A stretch of 64,000 nucleotides of DNA. Origin: Pseudoalteromonas luteoviolacea H33-S (GTDB lineage Bacteria > Pseudomonadota > Gammaproteobacteria > Enterobacterales > Alteromonadaceae). Position 1 is the stretch's first letter; each line of letters opens with the position of its first letter. Shown here in pieces: positions 17,245-24,948 of the stretch. Under the pieces are notes generated by a model that was not told the origin of the DNA, searched no databases, and saw only the letters and a list, made by a program, of their open reading frames with translations. The position numbers and the translations under genes were made by a program. The stretch spans positions 1 to 64,000 of the forward strand of contig NZ_AUXY01000122.1 in NCBI RefSeq assembly GCF_001625695.1, written 5' to 3'.

Positions 17245-18810
17245 TTAATACGGTTGCGCAACCGCACTTAAGTCTAAATTATGAAAATCAAAGCTAAAGT
17301 CAGTAATTTTTGGGTTCACCCACTCCATTTCTACACTTTGTACCTGCTGCTTGTCATTCAACTTAAAATGGATATAGGCATCTGCCTCAAGTAGCTTCTC
17401 ATGCCACTTAACCACAAATGTATTGCCATCGTGATGATACAGTGTCCCTTTCAAAAGTTTTGTATGGGTAAAATCGATATGAAGCTGACCTGCAATTTCC
17501 TCCACAATCACATCACCATACCACGGACTACGAAGAGTACCTGTGTAGTCGCTAAGTGGCAGGCTCGCTGTTTTCGTCGCCACCTTTTTCGGGCCCATAT
17601 TAGCGTATAATGATGCTCGCTTTTGCTTAAATTCCTGATAACTATCTAAAACCCACTCTCTGGGCTCCAAATCAAGTGCCTGTTCAAACACTTCATTCGT
17701 GATAGCTCTAATTGCAGGGTAAGCATGCTGGTTAGAAAGTATAACCACACCCAAGCCTTTTTCTGGGATCATAGCAACTTGCGAGCCCATACCTAAAATT
17801 CCACCCATATGACCAACGCGCTTATAACCAAAATAGCTTTCCACCGCCCAGCCTAGAGCATATCCTTTAAAATCTTGCTTAAAGGCAACACGGTCCGCTT
17901 CTTTAGGTATTCTCATAATCTGCGGATGCCACAAGTACTGGTGTGTTTCAGGGGTTATTAATTGCTTACCCGTCGGGGTTTTTCCTTTGTTTACCTGTGT
18001 TTGCAACCATTTTGTCATGTCTGTGACATTAGAAGCGATGGCGCCTGCACCGCGAAAATCCTCCAGATAGTCACCGACAAACTCTTCTAACTGTCCATCA
18101 TACTTAATTGTTCCAGTTGCAAAGTTTGTATTGCCTTTATCAATGCGAGAGAAAGACGCATAAGAGTTTTTAATGCCCACTTGTGGGAAAATCCGTGTTT
18201 CAATAAATGCTTGCCAGCTGACACCACTGACTCTGGCAACAACTTCTCCGGCGACCACAAACATCAAATTGTTATAGTGATACTCAGTGCGCAAAGGCGC
18301 GACAGGTTTAATATGTTTTAGCCCTGCAAGAATTTCTTTTGTTGACTTATCTGTGTCGGGCCAGATCATTAGATCACCAGCTCCCAAAGCAAGACCGCTG
18401 CGATGACTCAATAAATCACGGATCGTCATTTGCTCTGTCAACTCTTGACTGTAAAGCTGAAATTCCGGCAAATGCTTTTTTACTGGGTCGTCCCAATTCA
18501 ATTTACCTTCCTCGACCAGCATCCCAAGTGCGGTGGCCGTGAACGCTTTACTGTTGGATGCAATCCCAAAAAGGGTATGTTCATCAACGCTGTCACTTTT
18601 ACCGTACTGTCTGATCCCATATCCCTTTGCTAATACCACTTTGCCGTTGTGCACTATCCCAATTGCAAGCCCAGGAATTTCAAAACTATCCATAGCCTGT
18701 TGAACTGATTTTTCAATCTCAGACAACTGAGGCGCCGTCAAAGCAACGACGTTGCTACTCATTATCAAGGTCGTTGCACAGCATAATGTGCGCCAAAGAG
18801 CTTTTCTCAT
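17245..18810 (-). CDS. Serine hydrolase of the class C beta-lactamase / esterase family
   Basis: This 521-residue secreted enzyme has a signal peptide (first ~23 residues, cleaved after VVA). The penicillin-binding fold has the nucleophile in SNSKAF (SxxK, about 85-90), the tyrosine in YHYNN (YxN) and GHMGG in the place of KTG. A C-terminal extension of about 130 residues resembles the DUF3471 lipocalin-like domain. The length and extension are typical of EstB-type esterases or peptidases of marine bacteria, not of AmpC resistance enzymes. Substrate unknown. It appears to be in a run of minus-strand genes with the AIG2-like gene 12 bp upstream. Confidence 0.88.
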   Translation of the reverse strand: MRKALWRTLCCATTLIMSSNVVALTAPQLSEIEKSVQQAMDSFEIPGLAIGIVHNGKVVLAKGYGIRQYGKSDSVDEHTLFGIASNSKAFTATALGMLVEEGKLNWDDPVKKHLPEFQLYSQELTEQMTIRDLLSHRSGLALGAGDLMIWPDTDKSTKEILAGLKHIKPVAPLRTEYHYNNLMFVVAGEVVARVSGVSWQAFIETRIFPQVGIKNSYASFSRIDKGNTNFATGTIKYDGQLEEFVGDYLEDFRGAGAIASNVTDMTKWLQTQVNKGKTPTGKQLITPETHQYLWHPQIMRIPKEADRVAFKQDFKGYALGWAVESYFGYKRVGHMGGILGMGSQVAMIPEKGLGVVILSNQHAYPAIRAITNEVFEQALDLEPREWVLDSYQEFKQKRASLYANMGPKKVATKTASLPLSDYTGTLRSPWYGDVIVEEIAGQLHIDFTHTKLLKGTLYHHDGNTFVVKWHEKLLEADAYIHFKLNDKQQVQSVEMEWVNPKITDFSFDFHNLDLSAVAQPY

Positions 18811-18822
18811 ATCCGTATTGCC

Positions 18823-19320
18823 TTATTTATATATATTTAATTCTAATGCTTGTTTCTTTTTATCCGCATCTGCGGTGATTTTTTGCGTTTTAATCATTTC
18901 AATATAGTCGGTTGGAAACCCGTGTTCATTCGCCCCGACAACGACGTGATGCATATACCAATCGAAAGGAAGTTCTTTATTTATGAATGTATTGGCAACG
19001 TAACAATGCACGCGGGCATGGCTACCCTCTCCCATCAATACGTTGAATTGAACACGGTCATAACGCGTCCCTTCAATATCATCTAAGTGAGATATTTGCG
19101 CATGGCTCAAGACATATACAGCGCCATAAACCACGCTCTGCTCAGTGCTTTTGATGATATTACACTTCGCGGAACCATCAGTACTGAGCATATCAAAGGT
19201 AAGCTGATACCCTTGTAGTGTGGCAATTCCTTTTAGCTTAACGTGAGGTAGCCTCTGCTTGAGTCTTAGAGACGACAAATTTGAGCCGTATGCAAAATAT
19301 AAATACTCGTCACTACCCAT
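18823..19320 (-). CDS. Gamma-glutamylcyclotransferase-like (AIG2) protein
   Basis: This 165-residue protein has the YFAYGSNLSSLRL motif near its N-terminus, the substrate-binding loop of the gamma-glutamylcyclotransferase fold. The catalytic Glu is likely in VLSHAQISHLDDIEGTRYDR (about 90-109). The family forms 5-oxoproline from gamma-glutamyl amino acids; many bacterial members have unverified substrates. It lies between the LysE exporter (8 bp gap) and the serine hydrolase (12 bp gap), so the three are likely co-transcribed. Confidence 0.82.
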   Translation of the reverse strand: MGSDEYLYFAYGSNLSSLRLKQRLPHVKLKGIATLQGYQLTFDMLSTDGSAKCNIIKSTEQSVVYGAVYVLSHAQISHLDDIEGTRYDRVQFNVLMGEGSHARVHCYVANTFINKELPFDWYMHHVVVGANEHGFPTDYIEMIKTQKITADADKKKQALELNIYK

Positions 19321-19328
19321 TACTCCCC

Positions 19329-19952
19329 CTATAAAACAACACGCATAGCCAGCAAGATTAAAACAACACCAATCCCACGATCAAACCAGTGTCCAGCACG
19401 ATGGAAGAAACTTCTTACTCGAGATTTGGATAAAAACACGGACAATAACGAAAACCAAACCCAAGTTGCCAAAGCCATATATAAACCGTAAAAAATTTGT
19501 ACAGCCTGCGGTGTTTCTGGATCAATCATGAGTGTAAATAATGAAAGGAAGAATAGTGTTGCTTTTGGGTTAAGCGCGTTCACTAAAAAGCCTCGTCTGA
19601 GAGCTTTAAAATCAGACTCACTATCTTTCGCTCCTTGAATAGACTCCATTGGCTCAAGGTTTTTTTGTGCTCTAAGGGCTTGCACTCCCATGTACGCTAA
19701 ATAGGCACCCGCAGCATACTTGAATAAATTAAATAAGTCTGGAGATTTTGACAGCACAAGTGCCACGCCCAACAAGCAGTATGAAACATGCACAAAAATC
19801 CCTAAACCGACGCCAGCACTGGTATAAAGCGCATTTCTTCGCCCTTGCTGTACACTCTGCTTTAATACTATCGCAAAATCAGGCCCAGGACTTGCCACTG
19901 CAAAAAAGTGTGCGACGGCAATAATTAAAAACTCATCTAGATACTCAAGCAC
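19329..19952 (-). CDS. LysE/RhtB family amino-acid exporter
   Basis: This 207-residue inner-membrane protein has about six hydrophobic segments. The family signature is in FAVASPGPDFAIVLKQSVQQ (about 17-36), followed by GRRNALYTSAGVGLGIFVH. The family exports amino acids or homoserine lactones; the substrate cannot be assigned. The start is a GTG at 19952 with GAGGA 8 nt upstream. It overlaps the end of the upstream gene by 8 nt, pointing to translational coupling. Confidence 0.9.
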   Translation of the reverse strand: MLEYLDEFLIIAVAHFFAVASPGPDFAIVLKQSVQQGRRNALYTSAGVGLGIFVHVSYCLLGVALVLSKSPDLFNLFKYAAGAYLAYMGVQALRAQKNLEPMESIQGAKDSESDFKALRRGFLVNALNPKATLFFLSLFTLMIDPETPQAVQIFYGLYMALATWVWFSLLSVFLSKSRVRSFFHRAGHWFDRGIGVVLILLAMRVVL

Positions 19953-20772
19953 GACTGCGATCCTCTAGGGCTAACAGCATAGGATCCGCAGAGGTCTGTA
20001 ATATTTTTTTTAGTTGTTTTTGCGCTTTTTTGTACATGCCCTTTAAATGAGGCTTCAGGTGCTTTCCACCCTGTTCGTCGCCTTTAAAGTGGCACACTAA
20101 CGCATGCAAAAATATACTCTCTTGTTCATTGAGCGCTGCCTGACGGTTGGCATACGGGTTATAACACGACCCACAACCGCCTCTAAAATGATAGGCGGTA
20201 TTACATATCATGGTGCCAAATCCCATAAATATCGCCAGTACATCCGCTGCTACCGGTAAATTTTGCTGACCGCCCGGTGGTAATTTACCAACATGATGAA
20301 TGAGCATTAATGCCATACTCCCCGCCATGCTTGCCACCAGATCTTGCGGTTGATTGATTTGGTTTGGATTATATGAGACATGCACCGGTAAACTTGGTTT
20401 ATTGGTTAATACCACATCTTCTCCTCGCAACCCATCGGACAACGAAAAATGAGGAAATGTCTGCTGCATTGACATCATTTGCGGTGACGTTAACGCTATC
20501 GGCCACTGCGTTAAACCTGCGTAGCTTCTGACTCGCTGAAAAACAGACTGGGCCATTTCTTCTACACTTGTGACACGATCGGGAAAATACTGCTCTGTTG
20601 GCTGCACAATCTGAGTATTTTTTAAAAAATACTCACTATCAAAATGCTCAGCCGCCCATAGAAACAGCTCGACCAAAGATTGTGACTCTTCAGACTCTAA
20701 TAATAGTTTAGATTTAAAAATTGATAACATATATTCAATCGACACGACCAGATAATGATTACCCAACACCAT
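19945..20772 (-). CDS. Conserved protein of unknown function
   Basis: This protein has up to 275 residues and no recognised domain. A segment near 190-215 holds a cysteine-rich loop, GGCGSCYNPYANRQ, preceded by a hydrophobic helix (LAIFMGFGTMICNTAYHF). The C-terminus is basic. A methionine at residue 15 (20730) is an equally possible start; neither has a clear ribosome binding site. Its 3' end overlaps the LysE exporter by 8 nt, so the two are probably co-expressed. I do not recognise the family. Confidence 0.65.
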   Translation of the reverse strand: MVLGNHYLVVSIEYMLSIFKSKLLLESEESQSLVELFLWAAEHFDSEYFLKNTQIVQPTEQYFPDRVTSVEEMAQSVFQRVRSYAGLTQWPIALTSPQMMSMQQTFPHFSLSDGLRGEDVVLTNKPSLPVHVSYNPNQINQPQDLVASMAGSMALMLIHHVGKLPPGGQQNLPVAADVLAIFMGFGTMICNTAYHFRGGCGSCYNPYANRQAALNEQESIFLHALVCHFKGDEQGGKHLKPHLKGMYKKAQKQLKKILQTSADPMLLALEDRSRA

Positions 20773-20872
20773 ACCAAGTCACATTAAGTTAAGGCAAGGT
20801 AAGCAGATGATTAAATAGCATTAAACCTTGTCTGACTTTAACCATAAGCTTTGTTTAGATTTCATTTCTGAC

Positions 20873-20901
20873 TTGGATAAGCTGTAGAAGCCACTTATTA
20901 T
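20873..20901 (+). promoter_or_regulatory. Promoter candidate for the CHMI-like gene
   Basis: TTGGAT (20873-20878), a 17-bp spacer and TATTAT (20896-20901) lie about 30 bp before the ATG at 20933. The -10 is good; the -35 is weak. Confidence 0.4.
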
Positions 20902-20932
20902 AGTCACCCTCCATAAGCGATTAAAACAGACT

Positions 20933-21262
20933 ATGCCACATATCATTATCGAACACTCAGCTTCGCTGCAGTGTGACCTTACACATTTAACCCAATCTAT
21001 ACATCAAAGCACCATAGAAACTAACTTGTTTGATGAGCAAACCATAAAGACACGTCGAATTGCATTTGCTGAATGTATTCTTGGCAGTGGCAAGCTGGAC
21101 TTTGTTCACATTCAAGTCCACTTATTGGTCGGTAGAACACAAGCGCAAAAACAAATACTCAGTGAAAAGTTACTTAGCACACTAGAAAGTTTATTACCTG
21201 AATCGGTCAGTTTAAGCGTTCATCCGTATGATTTAGATCCTGCTATTTATCGCAAAAATTAA
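20933..21262 (+). CDS. 5-carboxymethyl-2-hydroxymuconate isomerase family protein
   Basis: This 109-residue protein of the tautomerase superfamily has the N-terminal proline (after Met removal) that acts as catalytic base: MPHIIIEHSASL. The CHMI enzyme itself works in homoprotocatechuate breakdown, but no other gene of that pathway is nearby. The native substrate here may therefore differ. It is a single gene, divergent from the unknown 275-residue protein and followed by rsuA after 49 bp. Confidence 0.8.
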   Translation: MPHIIIEHSASLQCDLTHLTQSIHQSTIETNLFDEQTIKTRRIAFAECILGSGKLDFVHIQVHLLVGRTQAQKQILSEKLLSTLESLLPESVSLSVHPYDLDPAIYRKN

Positions 21263-21311
21263 ATCATTCATAATACGTAAGTATCTGGTCCCGTCTAGTA
21301 AGAGTAAATAA

Positions 21312-22022
21312 ATGAAATTTCCATGCCGTATAGATAAATTTGTCAGTCACATAAATGAACTTCCTCGCAGCAAAGTAAAAATACTCATTAAAAAAGGAGA
21401 AGTAACAATAAATGGCATTGTGACAAAAAAAAGTGACGTGCAAATAAGTGCTGATGACCTAATCGAAGTAAGTGGTAAGCAACTGAAGTATCTAGGTAAA
21501 AGATATTTCATGCTCAATAAACCTCAAGGTTATGTGTGTGCTAATCACGATGAATTGCACCCCACTGTTTTTGACTTGCTTGATGAGCCGAACTTAAAAG
21601 ATTTTCATGTCGCGGGGAGGCTAGACATAGATACAACGGGGCTAGTATTAATCACCAATGATGGCGACTGGTCACATCAAATCACTTCCCCAAAAAAACA
21701 AAAATTTAAGACATACCTTGTTGAAACAAAAGAAATAATTACTGAAGAGTCTTTAGAGAATTTACGCCAAGGTGTCGCTTTACATAATGAAAAGCAACTG
21801 ACCCGCCCAGCACAGGCAGAAGCGATTGATAAATACGCGTTGAGGCTGTCGATCTGTGAAGGAAAATACCACCAAGTTAAGCGTATGCTCGCAGCTGTTG
21901 AAAACCATGTAGTTGAATTACATAGAGAAAAAATAAGTGATATCACACTAGACGGCAACCTAGCACAGGGTGAATATCGCCCATTGACTCAGCAAGAAGT
22001 TGACATAATCAATGCAAAGTAG
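21312..22022 (+). CDS. rsuA: 16S rRNA pseudouridine-516 synthase RsuA
   Basis: This 236-residue protein (231 in E. coli) isomerises U516 of 16S rRNA to pseudouridine. It has an N-terminal S4-like RNA-binding domain (RIDKFVSHINELPRSKVKIL) and the catalytic Asp in GRLDIDTTGLVLITNDGDWS (about 101-120). The closing part holds the KYHQVKRMLAA segment typical of RsuA/RluB/RluE/RluF. Close paralogues exist (RluE, RluF), but the short length and the DGDWSHQITSP pattern favour RsuA. Confidence 0.88.
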   Translation: MKFPCRIDKFVSHINELPRSKVKILIKKGEVTINGIVTKKSDVQISADDLIEVSGKQLKYLGKRYFMLNKPQGYVCANHDELHPTVFDLLDEPNLKDFHVAGRLDIDTTGLVLITNDGDWSHQITSPKKQKFKTYLVETKEIITEESLENLRQGVALHNEKQLTRPAQAEAIDKYALRLSICEGKYHQVKRMLAAVENHVVELHREKISDITLDGNLAQGEYRPLTQQEVDIINAK

Positions 22023-22044
22023 AGCGCAATAAAGTCGTCATATG

Positions 22045-22068
22045 AGTAAAAATCATCTAATTTTTACT
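22045..22068 (+). terminator. AT-rich hairpin after rsuA
   Basis: AGTAAAAAT (22045-22053) pairs perfectly with ATTTTTACT (22060-22068) around a 6-nt loop. There is no GC clamp, so termination is uncertain. Confidence 0.4.
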
Positions 22069-22171
22069 TATATACGGTTAAGTCCTACTTACATAGCGCG
22101 CTCAAACATGATAAATCATAAAGGTATAGAGTGCCATCAACTTTTTAACTGACTCTGCTAAGGTGCATATT

Positions 22172-23803
22172 GTGTTTTCGACCCTGACTTTACGACTAAA
22201 AATAATCTTTTTTGCAGCAGCAATTTTTATCGCCTTAATTACCGTTGCTGTGCTCGGGCTTCAATCACTTCGCCATGCTAGCGAAACAGATAACATTGCA
22301 CGTATTAATCAATTGATGAAAAGTACAGTTAACATCGTTGAGCAATTTGAGAGCTTTGTCAGGTCGGGTGACTTAACCGAGAAAGAAGCAAAAAAACTTG
22401 CAGCTCAAATATTAAGAGAAAACAAGTATCACGACTCTGAATATGTCTATGTTGTTGATGAGCAGCTTAACTTTGTTGCCGCACCGCATGACCCTCAATT
22501 ACATGGCACAAGCTTCAATGATTTTAAAGACGCCAGCGGTAATAGCATTGGCAGACTGGTAGAGCGCAAAGTAGGAAATAATACCAATAGAATCATTACA
22601 TACCACTGGAACTCTGAGCGAAATGGCGAAGTTGTGGATCTTACCTCTGTTGTACAGAAAACGTCTTTATTTGGCTGGTACGTTGGCACTGGGATCAGCT
22701 ACAAAGAAGTAGATGAAAGATATTGGGAAACAGCAAGCTGGTTGCTAACCCTCTCGTTGATCATTGCTGTTGCGCTCACCTTCACCGTCGCACGTTATGG
22801 CCTATCTCTATCTAACAAACTTGGCGCAGAACTCAATGATGTGCTCGATATTGTAAGACAGGTATCTCACGGCAATCTAACTTCTCGTATTGACACCTCA
22901 AATGCCAAAGATTACAGCATCATGGCAGCCATGCACTATATGCAAGATGGCTTAAAAGGCGTGGTTAGCGGGCTAATGGTTGTCAGTGACAAACTGAAAG
23001 AGCAGAGCTTTGATGGTGAGGCACGCTCCAATGATTTAGAAAGCTTAACTTTAAGTCTCAGTGAAGAAACACAGATGGTCGCTTCGGCTATTACCGAGCT
23101 CACCGCGTCAGCCCAAACTGTCGTAGAACATGCCGAACAAGCCGCATTCTCAGTTCAGGAAGCCGAAAGCCAAGGACAAAATGCTGATAGACTGACTTCC
23201 AATGCCACTGAAGCAATCGCCCTTTTAGAGCAACAGATAGACAGTGCTGGAAACAATATTCAAGCGCTCGATGAAGAGGTCAACAACATTGCAAACGTAC
23301 TGAGTGTGATACAAAGTATTGCAGAGCAAACCAATCTACTTGCTCTAAACGCCGCCATTGAAGCCGCTCGAGCAGGAGAACAAGGTCGAGGTTTTGCCGT
23401 CGTAGCTGATGAAGTGCGCCAACTGGCACAAAGAACTCAGTCGAGCACCGAAGAAATTCATACCATGATAGGTAATTTACAATCAGCCACTCAAGAAGCT
23501 AAGTCATCCGTAGCGCTGAGTATCGCCACCAGTGAAAAAACCGTGACCATGTCATCGGAAGCAAGCGAAGCATTACGCAGCGTCGCATCTTCTTTAAGCG
23601 CCATTTCTCAAATGAGTGATCAAATAGCATTAGCAGCAAAAGAACAGCTAACCGCAGGTGAAGATACAGCCAAAAGAGTCGTGATCATCTCTGATACTGC
23701 GTCTCAAACAGCCAGCGTCTCGCAACAAGCACATACCGCAACCGACAGTATTAAAGCGCAAGCTACGCAGTTAGAAAGCGAAATGGCAAAATTTAAGCTG
23801 TAA
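22172..23803 (+). CDS. Methyl-accepting chemotaxis protein with single Cache sensor
   Basis: This receptor has 543 residues from the GTG at 22172. An N-terminal transmembrane segment (about 8-28) is followed by a periplasmic sCache_2-type sensor (about 35-185; YVYVVDEQLNFVAAPHDPQL and GWYVGTGISYKEVDERY), a second membrane segment (about 190-210), a HAMP region and the cytoplasmic signalling coiled coil. The hairpin tip EQTNLLALNAAIEAARAGEQ is fully conserved. The ligand is unknown; sCache_2 receptors often bind small organic acids. A GTG at 22163 is possible, but AAGGTG lies 6 nt before 22172. No adjacent che genes. Confidence 0.93.
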   Translation: MFSTLTLRLKIIFFAAAIFIALITVAVLGLQSLRHASETDNIARINQLMKSTVNIVEQFESFVRSGDLTEKEAKKLAAQILRENKYHDSEYVYVVDEQLNFVAAPHDPQLHGTSFNDFKDASGNSIGRLVERKVGNNTNRIITYHWNSERNGEVVDLTSVVQKTSLFGWYVGTGISYKEVDERYWETASWLLTLSLIIAVALTFTVARYGLSLSNKLGAELNDVLDIVRQVSHGNLTSRIDTSNAKDYSIMAAMHYMQDGLKGVVSGLMVVSDKLKEQSFDGEARSNDLESLTLSLSEETQMVASAITELTASAQTVVEHAEQAAFSVQEAESQGQNADRLTSNATEAIALLEQQIDSAGNNIQALDEEVNNIANVLSVIQSIAEQTNLLALNAAIEAARAGEQGRGFAVVADEVRQLAQRTQSSTEEIHTMIGNLQSATQEAKSSVALSIATSEKTVTMSSEASEALRSVASSLSAISQMSDQIALAAKEQLTAGEDTAKRVVIISDTASQTASVSQQAHTATDSIKAQATQLESEMAKFKL

Positions 23804-23833
23804 TATCACAAGATTATCATTAATCAATTTTGC

Positions 23834-23868
23834 AAAATAGAATAGGTACATTCTACCTTCTCTATTTT
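23834..23868 (+). terminator. Hairpin after the chemotaxis receptor
   Basis: AAAATAGA (23834-23841) pairs with TCTATTTT (23861-23868), with an inner AGGT/ACCT pair (23844-23847, 23855-23858). GGGTAATTTTTT follows. Low GC, but the position and T-run fit a terminator. Confidence 0.5.
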
Positions 23869-23927
23869 GGGTAATTTTTTACACAAACTGGCCTGAATTT
23901 AGCATCTTATTTTTTTGTAAAAAAATG

Positions 23928-23954
23928 TTTAACTCCAAATTATTTGGTGTTAAA
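23928..23954. repeat. AT-rich inverted repeat, possible operator
   Basis: TTTAACTCCAAA (23928-23939) and TTTGGTGTTAAA (23943-23954) form a 12-bp dyad with one mismatch and a 3-nt centre. It lacks a T-run and is nearly 200 bp from any start codon, so it may be a protein-binding site. Confidence 0.45.
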
Positions 23955-24076
23955 TTCAATGAGTCACCCATATTTAATCGAACATTAAGTACGAAAGAAT
24001 GGCCATAAAACAATTCTTTTTTACTAGTTCCGGTGATGCTTCTTCTGGTAAAGCAGTAAGGCTTGCGTTGTGCCTG

Positions 24077-24109
24077 TTGCCATTGGAAACTAAAGAATGT
24101 TTAACATTC
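24077..24109 (+). promoter_or_regulatory. Promoter of the small peptide gene with dyad over the -10
   Basis: TTGCCA (24077-24082; one mismatch to TTGACA), a 17-bp spacer and TTTAAC (24100-24105) form a plausible sigma-70 promoter. A perfect inverted repeat, GAATGT-TTA-ACATTC (24095-24109), covers the -10, which is the layout of a repressor operator. The predicted transcript would start near 24112 and reach the AAGGA site at 24138. Confidence 0.45.
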
Positions 24110-24149
24110 ATTTAGCTGACTAGACGATAATGAAATAAGGATAATCACT

Positions 24150-24305
24150 ATGAAGATGATTGCTAACAAACAATGCCGTTTAATTGCGGGCGGTTCAGGT
24201 TTATTAGGTCCAGCGGACCCTTTTTCAGAAGGGCGAAAGACTCGACAAGAGAAGCTTGTTGTGCATTCAAACCATAGGGCAGCATCGCCCGCCAAAAACT
24301 CTTAA
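24150..24305 (+). CDS. 51-residue peptide with double-glycine-type leader
   Basis: This small gene has ATG at 24150 and AAGGA (24138-24142) 7 nt upstream, a good site. The protein starts MKMIANKQCRLIAGGSG. The Lys/Ile/Gln pattern ending in IAGG resembles the leaders of class II bacteriocins and other peptides exported by C39-peptidase ABC transporters, with cleavage after G15. The remaining 36 residues are basic and lack cysteine (LLGPADPFSEGRKTRQEK, then a His/Ala-rich tail). It ends 24 bp before a gene for a polytopic membrane protein. No transporter gene is adjacent. That it is a secreted peptide is inference; a small unrelated protein remains possible. Confidence 0.5.
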   Translation: MKMIANKQCRLIAGGSGLLGPADPFSEGRKTRQEKLVVHSNHRAASPAKNS

Positions 24306-24329
24306 TTAGTTTTAAGTTAAGCATTATTT

Positions 24330-24944
24330 ATGGCAAAACAGTTTGCATTCAAAGATCTACTACTGCCTTATGTGGTTATGGTAGTAGTGATCTTTATTAT
24401 TCAAGACGCGACCTACTTCTTCTTCTTGGCCTATATATCGATTATTTCTTTAGTGTTTTTGATAGGACATAGACTAAGAGATGTTAACATATGTTCAATT
24501 TCATTCATCGCGATGATCCCAGTGTTATTCGAGAACATTATTTTTACAACTGGGTTAATTAGCTTAGTATCTACACCTGGTGACAGGCTAATACAAAATA
24601 GCCTTATCTATGGTGTGCATTTGTTTAAGGAGCTCATTATTTTAGTCCCTTTAACATACCGAGTTGAGATTTCGAAGCGATTATTTCCAAAGCACAAAAT
24701 ACGCTATACCTTTGCTGATAGCATTTTACCTTGGTTATGCTTGATCAGCGCTGCAATTAGCTTTTTCGCATTAATTGAAAATTATATACGCAATGGTAAA
24801 GGCTACGATATGACTTTCTTTTACTATGCGTTTGATGTAACAGGTTACCTAAATTATTCAATATTTTGCGGTGTACTCGTGGTACTCACGTTTTTGACCT
24901 ACAAAGAGGCCTATGACTTTAAAGTGCCTTCTATTAGGCGTTGA
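24330..24944 (+). CDS. Polytopic inner-membrane protein, unknown
   Basis: This 204-residue protein has about six hydrophobic segments: near 12-30, 32-46, 54-75, 95-108, 130-147 and 168-190. Short loops are basic (HRLRD, KRLFPKHKIR), fitting the positive-inside rule. I do not recognise the family. It follows the peptide gene by 24 bp with no terminator between, so the two are probably one transcript. Immunity to, or sensing of, the peptide is one possible role (inference). Its ribosome binding site is poor, which suggests coupling or low expression. The 3' end is 4 bp from the convergent neighbour. Confidence 0.7.
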   Translation: MAKQFAFKDLLLPYVVMVVVIFIIQDATYFFFLAYISIISLVFLIGHRLRDVNICSISFIAMIPVLFENIIFTTGLISLVSTPGDRLIQNSLIYGVHLFKELIILVPLTYRVEISKRLFPKHKIRYTFADSILPWLCLISAAISFFALIENYIRNGKGYDMTFFYYAFDVTGYLNYSIFCGVLVVLTFLTYKEAYDFKVPSIRR

Positions 24945-24948
24945 TATA

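Larger units (their letters stand above)
23804..24149. other. 346-bp intergenic region with several dyads
   Basis: This is the longest stretch without a convincing gene. It holds a hairpin just after the chemotaxis receptor, an AT-rich inverted repeat, and a promoter-like element with a dyad over its -10 (each listed separately). A 38-codon frame at 23999-24115 has no ribosome binding site and is not counted as a gene. The complexity suggests a regulated start for the small peptide gene at 24150. Confidence 0.6.

Noticed and set aside
17245..18810. Antibiotic-resistance beta-lactamase
   Set aside because: Length, C-terminal extension and GHMGG in place of KTG fit an esterase or peptidase relative, not AmpC.
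23999..24115. 38-codon open frame upstream of the peptide gene
   Set aside because: No ribosome binding site, no double-glycine leader, and the proposed promoter for the next gene lies inside it.
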